From Acinetobacter gyllenbergii CIP 110306 = MTCC 11365 (GTDB taxonomy: Bacteria > Pseudomonadota > Gammaproteobacteria > Pseudomonadales > Moraxellaceae), in NCBI RefSeq assembly GCF_000413855.1, contig NZ_ATGG01000013.1, positions 162,359 to 226,358 of the forward strand: DNA of 64,000 nt, read 5' to 3'. This document shows positions 37,209-51,608 of this stretch, one piece after another; position 1 is the stretch's first letter, and every line of letters begins with the position of its first letter. The notes under the pieces were generated by a model. That model searched no databases, had not been told where the DNA came from, and saw only the letters and a list, made by a program, of their open reading frames with translations. A program made the position numbers and the translations under genes.

Positions 37209-37289
37209 TCGTTGCCTGATGCGTTTCGGGCAGCAAAAGGGTTGCCCAACCAGTTAATACCTGATCGGCAACACCGATCAGGTTTTTTT
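37206..37289 (+). promoter_or_regulatory. Transcription attenuator (antiterminator/terminator) of DAHP synthase
   Basis: Terminator: CCTGATCGG (37260-37268), loop CAACA, CCGATCAGG (37274-37282), then seven T residues. Antiterminator 5' arm: TGATCGTTGCC at 37206-37216, complementary to GGCAAC...GATCA (37267-37280, 3-base bulge), which would break the terminator stem. Additional stems GTTGCC/GGCAGC and GGGCA/TGCCC lie between. With the aromatic leader peptide upstream this is the architecture of a classic amino-acid attenuator. Confidence 0.75.
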
Positions 37290-37323
37290 ATGCTTTAACA
37301 ATCATGATTTTAGGAGAAATACC

Positions 37324-37416
37324 ATGCATACATTTAATTATTCATATTTTAGCAAGATTTCTTGGTTTTACTTTGCAAAAAAATCAACATCGCTTAGATC
37401 ACACTTGCTCAAATAA
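37324..37416 (+). CDS. Second aromatic-rich leader ORF
   Basis: A 30-codon ORF between the attenuator terminator and the DAHP synthase gene. Eight of the first 17 residues are aromatic (F4, Y6, Y8, F9, W14, F15, Y16, F17) and the rest is basic/polar. AGGAGA lies 7 bases before the ATG, stronger than for leader 1. A hairpin GGACTG...CAGTCC (37423-37443) follows its stop and ends directly at the AAAGGA ribosome site of the enzyme gene, so it could tune translation. Confidence 0.6.
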   Translation: MHTFNYSYFSKISWFYFAKKSTSLRSHLLK

Positions 37417-37457
37417 ATGATAGGACTGCGAAGAAGGCCAGTCCAAAGGAATTGAAA

Positions 37458-38501
37458 ATGAATGCTTTAAATACTGCTTTGACACAACCACAATCACATA
37501 CAAAAGAATCAATGCTTAGCTTGCCATCACAACTCAAAGCGCAGTATCCCTTGTCTGCAACTTTAGCGCAGCAAATTTCAAAACATCGTCAAACGATTCA
37601 GAATATTTTATCTGGACATGATCATCGCTTAATGGTGATTACAGGTCCTTGCTCGATTCATGATCCTATCGCAGTACTCGAATATGCTGATCGCCTACAA
37701 CAATTACAAGAACAGGTCAAAGATCAGATTTTCCTTGTTATGCGTGCATATATTGAAAAACCGCGTACCACGGTAGGCTGGAAAGGTTTCTTATATGATC
37801 CAAATTTAGATGGATCATCAGACTTACAACTCGGTTTAGAAAAATCTCGTCAGCTTTATATACAATTGATTGAAAAAGGTTTGCCAATCGCAAGCGAAAT
37901 TTTAAGTCCAATGGCAACTGGTTATTTCGATGACTTATTAGCTTGGGGCGCAATTGGTGCGCGAACCAGTGAGTCACAAATTCATCGTGAAATTGCCAGC
38001 CACATGCCATACAGTATTGGCTTCAAAAACGGTACCGATGGTTCGATTCAAATTGCGTTGGATGCGATTCAATCAGCACAGCATGGCCATCAATTCTTGG
38101 GGATGACTCAACAAGGTCTACCTGCAATTTTGCATAGTGAAGGTAATCCATTACCACATTTAATTTTACGTGGTTCAAATCATGGGACTAACTATGATTT
38201 GGCTTCGATTCAAGCGATGCATTTCAAACATAAACAATTACCTGCACTGGTAATTGATTGTAGTCATGGTAATAGTGGTAAAGATCCATTATTACAGCCT
38301 CAGGTTTTACAGCAAATTATCGCAGAGCGTACTGAATCAAAAGTACGTGGTGTAATGATTGAAAGTCATTTAGTTGATGGCAATCAAAAAATTTCTTGTG
38401 ATATGACCTATGGTCAATCAGTCACAGATGGTTGCCTAGGTTGGGATAAAACTGCACAAGTGTTGTTGGATGTTGCTGAAAACATGCGACACAAAAAATA
38501 A
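37458..38501 (+). CDS. aroF: 3-deoxy-7-phosphoheptulonate synthase (class I)
   Basis: A 347-residue class I DAHP synthase that condenses phosphoenolpyruvate with erythrose 4-phosphate, the first step of aromatic amino acid synthesis. Motifs: VITGPCSIHDP (metal Cys), EKPRTTVGWKG, WGAIGARTSESQ, GFKNGTDGS, VIDCSHGNSGKD and VMIESHLVDGNQ. The N terminus (LPSQLKAQYPLS) and VIDCSHGNSGKD look closest to the Tyr-sensitive AroF type, but isozyme assignment is tentative. AAAGGA lies 7 bases before the ATG at 37458. Expression is probably controlled by the attenuator upstream. Confidence 0.92.
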   Translation: MNALNTALTQPQSHTKESMLSLPSQLKAQYPLSATLAQQISKHRQTIQNILSGHDHRLMVITGPCSIHDPIAVLEYADRLQQLQEQVKDQIFLVMRAYIEKPRTTVGWKGFLYDPNLDGSSDLQLGLEKSRQLYIQLIEKGLPIASEILSPMATGYFDDLLAWGAIGARTSESQIHREIASHMPYSIGFKNGTDGSIQIALDAIQSAQHGHQFLGMTQQGLPAILHSEGNPLPHLILRGSNHGTNYDLASIQAMHFKHKQLPALVIDCSHGNSGKDPLLQPQVLQQIIAERTESKVRGVMIESHLVDGNQKISCDMTYGQSVTDGCLGWDKTAQVLLDVAENMRHKK

Positions 38502-38510
38502 ACTAGACAT

Positions 38511-38541
38511 AAAAAGCCAATCTTAACCGATTGGCTTTTTT
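38511..38541. terminator. Bidirectional terminator after DAHP synthase
   Basis: AAAAAGCCAATC - TTAACC - GATTGGCTTTTT, with A and T runs on both sides, between the convergent DAHP synthase and alpha/beta hydrolase genes. Confidence 0.92.
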
Positions 38542-38553
38542 ATGATGCTAGAA

Positions 38554-39474
38554 CTAAGCGGCTTGCGTTGAGAGCGCGCTCAGAAAATACCCAATCTCTT
38601 GGCTGAATTTTCTTGGTTCAGTAATCAGTGGTGTATGTCCAGAACGTTCAAAATAAATTGCTTTTGCATTGCTCAAGCTATTTGCAATCAGGGTTTGTCC
38701 TGTTTCTGGGTAAAGTGAAGATTCACGACCAATAAAGAAAGTGGTTGGGCAATTCAGCTGACTGATGGCTTCACGATAGTCTTCATCATGATTGAGGTAA
38801 TTTTCGACATACCAAAGTAGATAGTCTAAACGCTGAATTGGCAGTAAGTATTTTTGTAAGAATGGGCGATGCAACGCGAGTTTAACGATTTTAGGCGTGT
38901 AGTTATTGCTGCCTTGCAGTTCAATAAAATCACCCCATAAGCTCACAAGGTTATAGCGAACATCATTGGGTAGATCCTCTAATGTTTGTGCGTTTTTATA
39001 ATCGAGCAATAAGGTTTGGATATCAATTAACAGTTTTTTAAATTGAGGGTGCTTTGGACCAAATAACCCGTATTGCCAAGAATCATCAACCGCAATTTTA
39101 GGAGTTTGATCAATATGCAGATAGGCCTTAAGTTTTTCAGCTAAACCACCATGCTTCATGCCATGCATGGCTGTGGTTGCACCCATGGAATAACCCATCA
39201 AGATGAATTGATCGAGTTTTAATTGTTGGATCAGTGAGTCTACATCATTCCAATGACTTGAGATTGCATCGAGCTTTGGAATCGCGCAATTTTTTGAACC
39301 ACCAAAACCACGCCAGTCGGGAATGATAAATTCATATTGTTTGCGGTTGGCAAATAAGAAAGGGAGCCATTGCCAGCTTTGCATGCCCAGTCCGGATAAG
39401 ACGAGTACAGGTTCGCCTTCACCAACGCGTCGCACAAATAATTTTTCTTGATCGGGCATACTATAAAACGGCAT
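38554..39474 (-). CDS. Alpha/beta hydrolase
   Basis: A 306-residue serine hydrolase. Oxyanion region VLVLSGLGMQSWQWLPF, nucleophile elbow GYSMGATT, late acid region FFIGRESSLYPETG and catalytic His in ERSGHTPLI are visible. Substrate unknown; the neighbourhood suggests lipids or esters. Its start overlaps the stop of the PadR-type regulator by 1 base, so both are in one leftward operon. Confidence 0.85.
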   Translation of the reverse strand: MPFYSMPDQEKLFVRRVGEGEPVLVLSGLGMQSWQWLPFLFANRKQYEFIIPDWRGFGGSKNCAIPKLDAISSHWNDVDSLIQQLKLDQFILMGYSMGATTAMHGMKHGGLAEKLKAYLHIDQTPKIAVDDSWQYGLFGPKHPQFKKLLIDIQTLLLDYKNAQTLEDLPNDVRYNLVSLWGDFIELQGSNNYTPKIVKLALHRPFLQKYLLPIQRLDYLLWYVENYLNHDEDYREAISQLNCPTTFFIGRESSLYPETGQTLIANSLSNAKAIYFERSGHTPLITEPRKFSQEIGYFLSALSTQAA

Positions 39475-40034
39475 TATTTTTCTCCACGATTGTTGGCTTC
39501 TTCAAACTTTTTCAGTTGAGGAATCATTTGTTCCAACCATTTTATCCATTCATTTTCCTTAATGATACCAAGTTCCAGAATCATCTTATGGATAAACAAA
39601 ACGCGATTGGTTGGTTGGTTATCTTTAAAATCTTTATCATGAATGGCTTGATAAAGGCTTAATTTTTCCTTATGTAACGACAAATGGCGTTCTAATTCAG
39701 GCAAAATATTATTGCCACCGAGTTGAGCTTCTGCTCTTAGCCTGACCATGAGGTCATCGCGCAATTGCGCGGGTTCACTTTGTTGTTCAATCCATGACGC
39801 CAGTTGTATTCTTCCAAGTTGTTCAACTTGATAAGTTTTTTTACGGCTGTTGGCAGCTTGTTCTTCTAATGTCGAAATCCATCCTTTTTTCAGCATCCCG
39901 TTGAGTTCACGATAAATTTGCTGATGAGTCGCATTCCAAAAGAAGCCCATTGAACGGTCAAAGCGACGAGCCAAGTCAAAACCTGTACTTGGTTTTTCCA
40001 ATAAGCTGGTCAGTAAAACATGGGCGAGTGACAT
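39474..40034 (-). CDS. PadR family transcriptional regulator
   Basis: About 186 residues from the ATG at 40034. The N-terminal winged helix is LAHVLLTSLLEKPSTGFDLARRF, continuing through FWNATHQQIYRELNGMLKKGWI, the PadR hallmark; the C-terminal ~90 residues are the helical Vir-type dimerisation domain (LSLHKEKLSLYQAIHD). PadR proteins are mostly phenolic- or lipid-responsive repressors. Two identical-architecture palindromes lie in the divergent promoter (40069 and 40111), so autoregulation and control of the fadH-like operon are likely. Confidence 0.88.
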   Translation of the reverse strand: MSLAHVLLTSLLEKPSTGFDLARRFDRSMGFFWNATHQQIYRELNGMLKKGWISTLEEQAANSRKKTYQVEQLGRIQLASWIEQQSEPAQLRDDLMVRLRAEAQLGGNNILPELERHLSLHKEKLSLYQAIHDKDFKDNQPTNRVLFIHKMILELGIIKENEWIKWLEQMIPQLKKFEEANNRGEK

Positions 40035-40068
40035 GATGTTCCATAATAAAAAATGACTCATCAGAATT

Positions 40069-42183
<2,115 letters not shown>

Positions 42184-42254
42184 ACACTACAGGGAGCATT
42201 TGCTATTGAGGAAATGCTCCTGACGTATCGACTAAATCTCAAGGGAGAATAACA

Positions 42255-42662
42255 ATGACATTGGAAACGACAAAACAAGCTTTAGAAAACTGGCATCAGA
42301 TGATTAAAACAGGTGACCTATCCAACTTAAATGATTTATTGGCTGATGATGTGGTGTTCCGTTCACCAGTTGCTTATAACCCTTATGAAGGCAAACATGT
42401 GGTTTTCTTTATTTTGACCAATGTGATTCAGGTATTTGAAAACTTTACTTATCATCGTGAATTTTATACCGAAGATGGTGCAAATGTGGTGTTGGAATTC
42501 AGTGCCAATGTCAGCGGAAAATCACTCAAAGGGATTGATATGATCCGCTTTAATGAGCAAGGCAAAATCATTGATTTTGAAGTGATGATCCGACCAATGA
42601 GCGGTTTGGCGGCATTGGCAGAAAAAATGGGTGCACGATTTGCCAAGTATCAACCGAATTGA
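42255..42662 (+). CDS. NTF2-like/SnoaL-fold protein
   Basis: A 135-residue single-domain protein of the nuclear transport factor 2 / SnoaL-like fold (LENWHQMIKTGDLSNLNDLL; DDVVFRSPVAYNPYEGK; FEVMIRP). Such proteins bind small hydrophobic ligands and sometimes catalyse isomerisation. Located 71 bases after fadH with GGGAGAA before its ATG, and followed closely by hydrolase genes, so a role in the same lipid-linked pathway is inferred only. Confidence 0.75.
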   Translation: MTLETTKQALENWHQMIKTGDLSNLNDLLADDVVFRSPVAYNPYEGKHVVFFILTNVIQVFENFTYHREFYTEDGANVVLEFSANVSGKSLKGIDMIRFNEQGKIIDFEVMIRPMSGLAALAEKMGARFAKYQPN

Positions 42663-42701
42663 TGTCTGAAAAATAGCCTAAGTAATATTAAGAGAATGAA
42701 A

Positions 42702-43421
42702 ATGTGGTTAAAGCTTTCAACTTTTGCATTATTGCCTGTATTAGTCGTACAGGGTATGAAAGTTCGTCACAATACACCACGTCTTTCGGAGGCACGTGGT
42801 GAGCGTAATGGACGTGTTGGTCAAGGTCAGCCACTTTCTTTACTCATTCTTGGCGATTCAGCTGCAGCAGGTGTTGGGGTTGAAACCCAGCAACAAGCTT
42901 TGTCAGGAGCGATTATCGCAGAGTTGCAGGATGAATATCTGTTGCAATGGAAACTACATGCTAAAACAGGCGATACCACGCAACAGGTTTTTCAAGCTGT
43001 ACAACTATTAGAACAGCAGTGTTATGATGTTGTTATCACTTCAATTGGTGTCAATGATGTGACTAAACTGACTTCTGCCAAATCTTGGCTTAAACAACAA
43101 AAAAGGCTATTCACTTATATACAGCGTCAGTTTCAACCTAAACTCATTATTGTATCGGGTGTGCCACCAATGCAGCATTTTCCAGCTTTGCCTAATCCTT
43201 TGGCTTGGTTGTTTGGAAAATACGCAGAGCAAATGAATCAGGCATTACAATTATGGTTGGCACCACAATCACAATTTCGATTTATTCAATATGATATTGA
43301 AGCTTTTCAAGCAATGGATTTGCCGATGGCAAGCGATGGTTTTCATCCAAGCAAAGAAATCTATGCCATGTGGGGACAACAGGTCGCGGCTTTGGTGCGA
43401 CAAACATTTACTCATGCTTAG
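42702..43421 (+). CDS. SGNH/GDSL-family hydrolase
   Basis: About 239 residues from the ATG at 42702 (another at 42696). Block I LLILGDSAAAGVGVE (Ser nucleophile), block III SIGVNDVTKL (Gly/Asn), and block V SDGFHPS (Asp-x-x-His) are all present. A short hydrophobic N-terminal segment (LSTFALLPVLVVQGMKV) may be a membrane anchor or signal. Probably an esterase or lipase of the envelope. Confidence 0.85.
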   Translation: MWLKLSTFALLPVLVVQGMKVRHNTPRLSEARGERNGRVGQGQPLSLLILGDSAAAGVGVETQQQALSGAIIAELQDEYLLQWKLHAKTGDTTQQVFQAVQLLEQQCYDVVITSIGVNDVTKLTSAKSWLKQQKRLFTYIQRQFQPKLIIVSGVPPMQHFPALPNPLAWLFGKYAEQMNQALQLWLAPQSQFRFIQYDIEAFQAMDLPMASDGFHPSKEIYAMWGQQVAALVRQTFTHA

Positions 43422-43440
43422 ATAGAGGCGGTTATTGAAT

Positions 43441-44526
43441 ATGGGTATATCTGCTTTAGATAAAATCAAAGTGTTAGGCTCAGAACTCCTTGATTCAGTG
43501 CTTGGTGCTGAGCAACCCAAAATGTACTATGACCCGAAAGGGAAAATTAAAGATGTTTTGGAAAAACTACCCCAGTTAAAGCAAAAATATCGTCCTACGC
43601 CTTGGCTCAGTAATACCCATATGCACTTGTTGTATTTCGATGTCATTCGTAAGAAGACTATCAAACTTGAATATGATCGCGTTGATCGTTTGATTATGCA
43701 GGATGGAGGGATTACTGCGGTTGCGTGGTATGGATATGACCTACCAGTAGAAACACCAACCATTGTGATTATGCATACCATTACAGGGACTCCTGAAAGT
43801 ATGCGTGAACTGGTCAAAGATTTGCATGAATATAATGGTTGGCGAATTGCACTATGTTTGCGCCGTGGTCATGCTGGATTACCAATGCCCGTGCCTCGTA
43901 TTTCACTCTTTGGTTCAACCAGCGACCTAAAAGAACAGCTTGTGCATATCCAAAATCTGTTTCCACAATCAGATCTATATGCTGTTGGTTCCTCAGCGGG
44001 CACGGGGCTTTTGGTGCGCTATTTAGGCGAGCAAGGTTTAGATACACCATTCAAAGCGGCTTTTGCAATGTGTCCTGGCTATAACACTGAAATCGGTTTT
44101 AAAAATGTACATCCTTTTTATAGTAAAATGATGACCAAGAAGTTATTTAAATACTTCATTTATCCGTATCAGAATACATGGAATCAAATTGCCTCTGTCG
44201 AAAAAGTGCTGACGACAACAAGTTTGGAAGCGTTTGAAAAAGAATATTTTGAAATGGCTGGATTTCAGGATTATCAAAGTTATTGCCAGGCCATTAATCC
44301 AATCTATGTTTTTGAAAATGTGAAAATTCCATTGATGATTCTCAATGCAGAAGATGATCCGGTTTGTTCAATTAAAAACTTAGAACCTTATAAGGATGCC
44401 ATTCAGCAAATGGACAATATTGCTGTAGTAACGACGAAGAAAGGCAGTCATTGTGGTTTTTATGAGAGTTTAAGAGTGAAGTCTTGGGCCTCCCGTTTGA
44501 TGGCGGATTTTTTTAAGAATTACTAA
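43441..44526 (+). CDS. YheT-family alpha/beta hydrolase
   Basis: About 361 residues. The opening matches the AB-hydrolase-4/YheT group (KQKYRPTPWLSNTHMHLLYFD), with oxyanion region IVIMHTITGTPES, nucleophile elbow GSSAGTGLL and catalytic Asp/His in ILNAEDDPVCS and GSHCGFYES. Function of the family is not settled; some members are lipid-related esterases. A TTG six codon-bases upstream (43435) has better GAGG spacing, so the start is uncertain. Last gene of the fadH-like operon. Confidence 0.82.
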   Translation: MGISALDKIKVLGSELLDSVLGAEQPKMYYDPKGKIKDVLEKLPQLKQKYRPTPWLSNTHMHLLYFDVIRKKTIKLEYDRVDRLIMQDGGITAVAWYGYDLPVETPTIVIMHTITGTPESMRELVKDLHEYNGWRIALCLRRGHAGLPMPVPRISLFGSTSDLKEQLVHIQNLFPQSDLYAVGSSAGTGLLVRYLGEQGLDTPFKAAFAMCPGYNTEIGFKNVHPFYSKMMTKKLFKYFIYPYQNTWNQIASVEKVLTTTSLEAFEKEYFEMAGFQDYQSYCQAINPIYVFENVKIPLMILNAEDDPVCSIKNLEPYKDAIQQMDNIAVVTTKKGSHCGFYESLRVKSWASRLMADFFKNY

Positions 44527-44538
44527 ATTTATTGAGAT

Positions 44539-44570
44539 AAAAAAGCCAGTTGCTTGCAACTGGCTTTTTT
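44539..44570. terminator. Bidirectional terminator
   Basis: AAAAAAGCCAGTTGC - TT - GCAACTGGCTTTTTT perfect 15-bp stem between the convergent YheT-like and lipoprotein genes. Confidence 0.93.
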
Positions 44571-44585
44571 CCTGCAACTGAAAGC

Positions 44586-45038
44586 TTAGTTATTTAAAGC
44601 AGGGGTTGCAGCAGCAATTGCAGCAGCAACAGCGTCATCTTCACTTTGAGCTGGTGCAGATGGTTTTGCAGCTTTCACAGGTTGTTCTGCTTTAGGCTGT
44701 TCTGTCTTTGCTGGTTTCTGTTCAGCATTTACAGGTTTTTGCTCTTCTGCTCGTGGAGCTTCAGTTGGTGTTTCTGTTTGAGCTGGACGAGTCTCACGAC
44801 GAATCTCAGTCGTTGTATTTGGTGTTTCTTCACGCGTTGTTTCTACAACTGGCGCTGGAGCTTCATGCTTATCGACACTTTCTAAAGACTCGAACTCTTG
44901 GATTTTTTCAGGTTCAGGCTGAGTTTGGGTCTCAGTTGCAGTCTGCTCTTCGCTTTTAGGTTCTTCTTTTTTCACACAAGCAGTTAATAAAAGACCAGTC
45001 GCAAGTGCTGCACAAATTAAAAGTTTTTTATTCGCCAT
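44586..45038 (-). CDS. Low-complexity lipoprotein
   Basis: A 150-residue protein with a lipobox (ALATGLLLTAC, Cys at residue 21) followed by an extended Glu/Lys/Pro/Thr/Ala-rich region with short imperfect repeats (AEQKPAKTEQPKAEQPVKA) and a helical Ala-rich end (DDAVAAAIAAATPALNN). Such sequences form flexible envelope linkers. No family recognised. Confidence 0.7.
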   Translation of the reverse strand: MANKKLLICAALATGLLLTACVKKEEPKSEEQTATETQTQPEPEKIQEFESLESVDKHEAPAPVVETTREETPNTTTEIRRETRPAQTETPTEAPRAEEQKPVNAEQKPAKTEQPKAEQPVKAAKPSAPAQSEDDAVAAAIAAATPALNN

Positions 45039-47039
<2,001 letters not shown>

Positions 47040-47072
47040 GTACTGAGTTTTAAATAAACTGGGAAAGTTTAA

Positions 47073-49265
<2,193 letters not shown>

Positions 49266-49278
49266 GGTCAATTTATCT

Positions 49279-49395
49279 ATGTTGAATGCTTCTGATCATC
49301 TTTCTTTACAAAAGAGAGAAACTCTGCAAATTCATAATCATATAGAATTTGCAGATGATCTTCCTTGTAAGAAGGATGTAGGGAATTTTTCATGA
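49279..49395 (+). CDS. Possible 38-residue ORF between eno and ftsB
   Basis: Starts MLNASDHLSLQKRETLQ and ends GNFS. Its TGA overlaps the ftsB ATG (ATGA), a coupling geometry. An AAGG lies 11-12 bases upstream, rather far. The middle of the frame contains an 11-bp perfect hairpin (TCTGCAAATTC / GAATTTGCAGA, 49323-49355). No family recognised; it could be a leader ORF or chance. Confidence 0.35.
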   Translation: MLNASDHLSLQKRETLQIHNHIEFADDLPCKKDVGNFS

Positions 49396-49763
49396 TAGAG
49401 ATGTTTCGATCGACCTCTAGTAAATTGATTCTGGTGCTTGTCATCGCTTTGGTGGCAAGCTTGCAGTATCAGTTTTGGCTAGGTGAGGGAGGGTATTTTC
49501 CTCACCAAGCTTTAACTCAACAAATTACGCAGCAAGCAGAAATTAATACTGAGCTAAAAGAACGTAATCGTATTTTAGCGGCGGAAGTTTTTGATTTAAA
49601 AAATGGCAGCGAAGCCATTGAAGAACATGCACGTTTAGATTTAGGTTTGATTAAACCAAATGAGACGTTTGTGCAAATGAGTACTATTAGTACCCATTAC
49701 AAACCGATTTATATCGATCCAAATGCAAAAGAAGACACTGCAACCAATGAAAACCCAGACTAA
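49392..49763 (+). CDS. ftsB: Cell division protein FtsB
   Basis: A 123-residue septum-formation protein. Short N terminus, membrane span LILVLVIALVASLQYQFWLGEGG, then a coiled coil (QQITQQAEINTELKERNRIL; LKNGSEAIEEHARLDLGLIKPNETF). FtsB bridges FtsL and FtsQ in the divisome. The eno-ftsB-ispD order is common in gammaproteobacteria. Its 3' end overlaps ispD by 17 bases. Confidence 0.93.
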   Translation: MIEMFRSTSSKLILVLVIALVASLQYQFWLGEGGYFPHQALTQQITQQAEINTELKERNRILAAEVFDLKNGSEAIEEHARLDLGLIKPNETFVQMSTISTHYKPIYIDPNAKEDTATNENPD

Positions 49764-50445
49764 GCTGTGGGCGGTTGTACCAGCAGCGGGTTCGGGCAGT
49801 CGTTTTTCAAAAACTGAATTAAAACAATACCAGTATATTCAAGAGCATACTGTACTTGAGCACACCGTCAATCGACTGAATTCGTTAGATTTAGCAGGTT
49901 GCGTACTTGCCATTGGTGCACAAGATAATTTTGCGAAAACCCTCGCTTTTCAGCATAGTGATAAACTTCATTTTTGTTTGGGTGGCGAGGAGCGTGTACA
50001 TTCTGTTTTGAATGCCTTGATCTATTTATCTGAAATTGCCCATGCAGATGATTGGGTATTGGTCCATGATGCTGCACGGCCATGCGTAACTGTAAACTGC
50101 CTAACAAATTTAGTCGAATCAGCCCAGTATTCAAATCAAAGTGCGATTTTGGCTATTCCTGTACGTGACACCCTTAAGCGAGTCCCTCAGCAACATCAGA
50201 TTGAGAAAACTGTAAGCCGTGAGTTGTTGTGGCAAGCACAAACGCCACAAATGGCGAAACTCGGCGTTCTTAAAGGTGCAATTGAAAAGGCTTTGGCCAA
50301 TCACATCGTGATCACTGATGAAGCAAGTGCTTTGGAATATGTGGATGAACCTGTACAAGTGGTGCAGGGACGTTCAGATAATATCAAGATTACTTATACT
50401 GATGATCTAGAACTTGCTCGCTTAATTCTTCAAGCTCAAGACTAA
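49747..50445 (+). CDS. ispD: 2-C-methyl-D-erythritol 4-phosphate cytidylyltransferase
   Basis: About 232 residues; third step of the MEP isoprenoid pathway, coupling MEP with CTP. The CTP loop WAVVPAAGSGSRFSKTELKQY, GGEERVHSVLNAL, VLVHDAARPC, and TDEASALEYV with VVQGRSDNIKIT are intact. I start it at 49747 inside the end of ftsB; no strong ribosome site, so coupling to ftsB is likely. ispF is not adjacent. Confidence 0.95.
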   Translation: MKTQTKLWAVVPAAGSGSRFSKTELKQYQYIQEHTVLEHTVNRLNSLDLAGCVLAIGAQDNFAKTLAFQHSDKLHFCLGGEERVHSVLNALIYLSEIAHADDWVLVHDAARPCVTVNCLTNLVESAQYSNQSAILAIPVRDTLKRVPQQHQIEKTVSRELLWQAQTPQMAKLGVLKGAIEKALANHIVITDEASALEYVDEPVQVVQGRSDNIKITYTDDLELARLILQAQD

Positions 50446-50600
50446 GCTTAATTAACGGATGTACAGCTCTTATTTTTTTCTCTGATTCCAAATAGCCTAA
50501 GCAAATTTAAGTGATTTTTCCATTTTTTTACATCAATCTAAATGACAAAATTTCTACGATTTGTTAAATTTGAATAACATACTTTATAACGGATCAACAA

Positions 50601-51077
50601 ATGAAAAAATTATTCATTGCGGGCCTTTTTACTTTTTCTTTAGTTGGTTGCGCAACCACTCCTCAACAACCTCAGGATACGGCGCAAGAAACAATTCGCT
50701 ATTCGTCTAGTCCATGTTTTGGTGCATGCCCAATCTATTCTGTTGAGATTACACCTGAAGGAGCTGTTCATTTTGATGGTAAACAATATACCAAGGTGAC
50801 AGGAACTCAGGATTTAACGGTTGATCCTTCTGTTTATAAGAAATTACAACAAGAGCTAAAAACCTATCGTCCTGCTACGGGCGCAAATGTCAAAACAACA
50901 GGTTGTGAAGAAACAGCAACTGACCAGCCAAGTGCTTATTTCTCTTGGAAAAAGCCTGATGGTACTGTAACCAAACTGAGCCATTACACTGGATGTATTT
51001 CTCCAGCAAATGCCGAGTTAAATAAAATAATCGATAAATTACCAAAACTGATTGGTATTGAAGATCTCGTTCGTTAA
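50601..51077 (+). CDS. DUF6438-like lipoprotein
   Basis: A 158-residue lipoprotein (lipobox SLVGC, Cys at residue 17). The DUF6438 signature is visible: IRYSSSPCFGACPIYSVEITPEGAVHF-type strand pair with two Cys (SPCFGACPIY) and further Cys in KTTGCEET and HYTGCISP, likely disulfide bonded. Function of the family is unknown. Envelope location inferred. Confidence 0.8.
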   Translation: MKKLFIAGLFTFSLVGCATTPQQPQDTAQETIRYSSSPCFGACPIYSVEITPEGAVHFDGKQYTKVTGTQDLTVDPSVYKKLQQELKTYRPATGANVKTTGCEETATDQPSAYFSWKKPDGTVTKLSHYTGCISPANAELNKIIDKLPKLIGIEDLVR

Positions 51078-51608
51078 GCTTGTCGTTAAAAAATAGATAA
51101 AGTTAACCTTCTTGCGCATAAAGGTATCAGCAAAATCAGTTATTTATACCTTTATTACAGCACTGCGGACGCTATTAAAACCTAAAAATAGGCTGTTGTG
51201 TAAGTCAATACAACAGCCTACACCTAGAGTTTGCATGGGCTGAATACTTATGGAAAAGTATCATGAAAGAATTTTTATCGTCTCGACATATTTCGATGTA
51301 GATGAACTTGAAAAAGCAGTATTATAAGTCCAAATGTTGGGCTTAATGCGCGATCACGAGTCCTTAGATATATTCAAACTGATGATTTTAAAAAAGAAGA
51401 GACTTAATCAAAAATCTATAATTTATTCAACCAAGAGTCAGAATTGCTGGATGAACATCAAATCCGTTTTTGCAACACAACATATAAATTCACATCTTGC
51501 TGCTCCAATTATTAAAGTTATCACTTAGAGTATCTAAGTTTAAAAAGTTAAACTTTTTATGAACTTAGTTGCTAAGGTGATGATGAATGTATAGGTTGCA
51601 AACAGCAA
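51078..51608. other. Gene-poor region, possibly a decayed gene
   Basis: About 530 bases. A perfect 11-bp hairpin TAGGCTGTTGT / ACAACAGCCTA lies at 51189-51220, without a T run. From 51250 a 25-codon frame (MEKYHERIFIVSTYFDVDEL and on) reads like a real N terminus but stops at 51327; protein-like stretches continue in other frames (RDHESLDIF near 51352). I read this as a frameshifted remnant, of no recognisable family. Confidence 0.4.
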
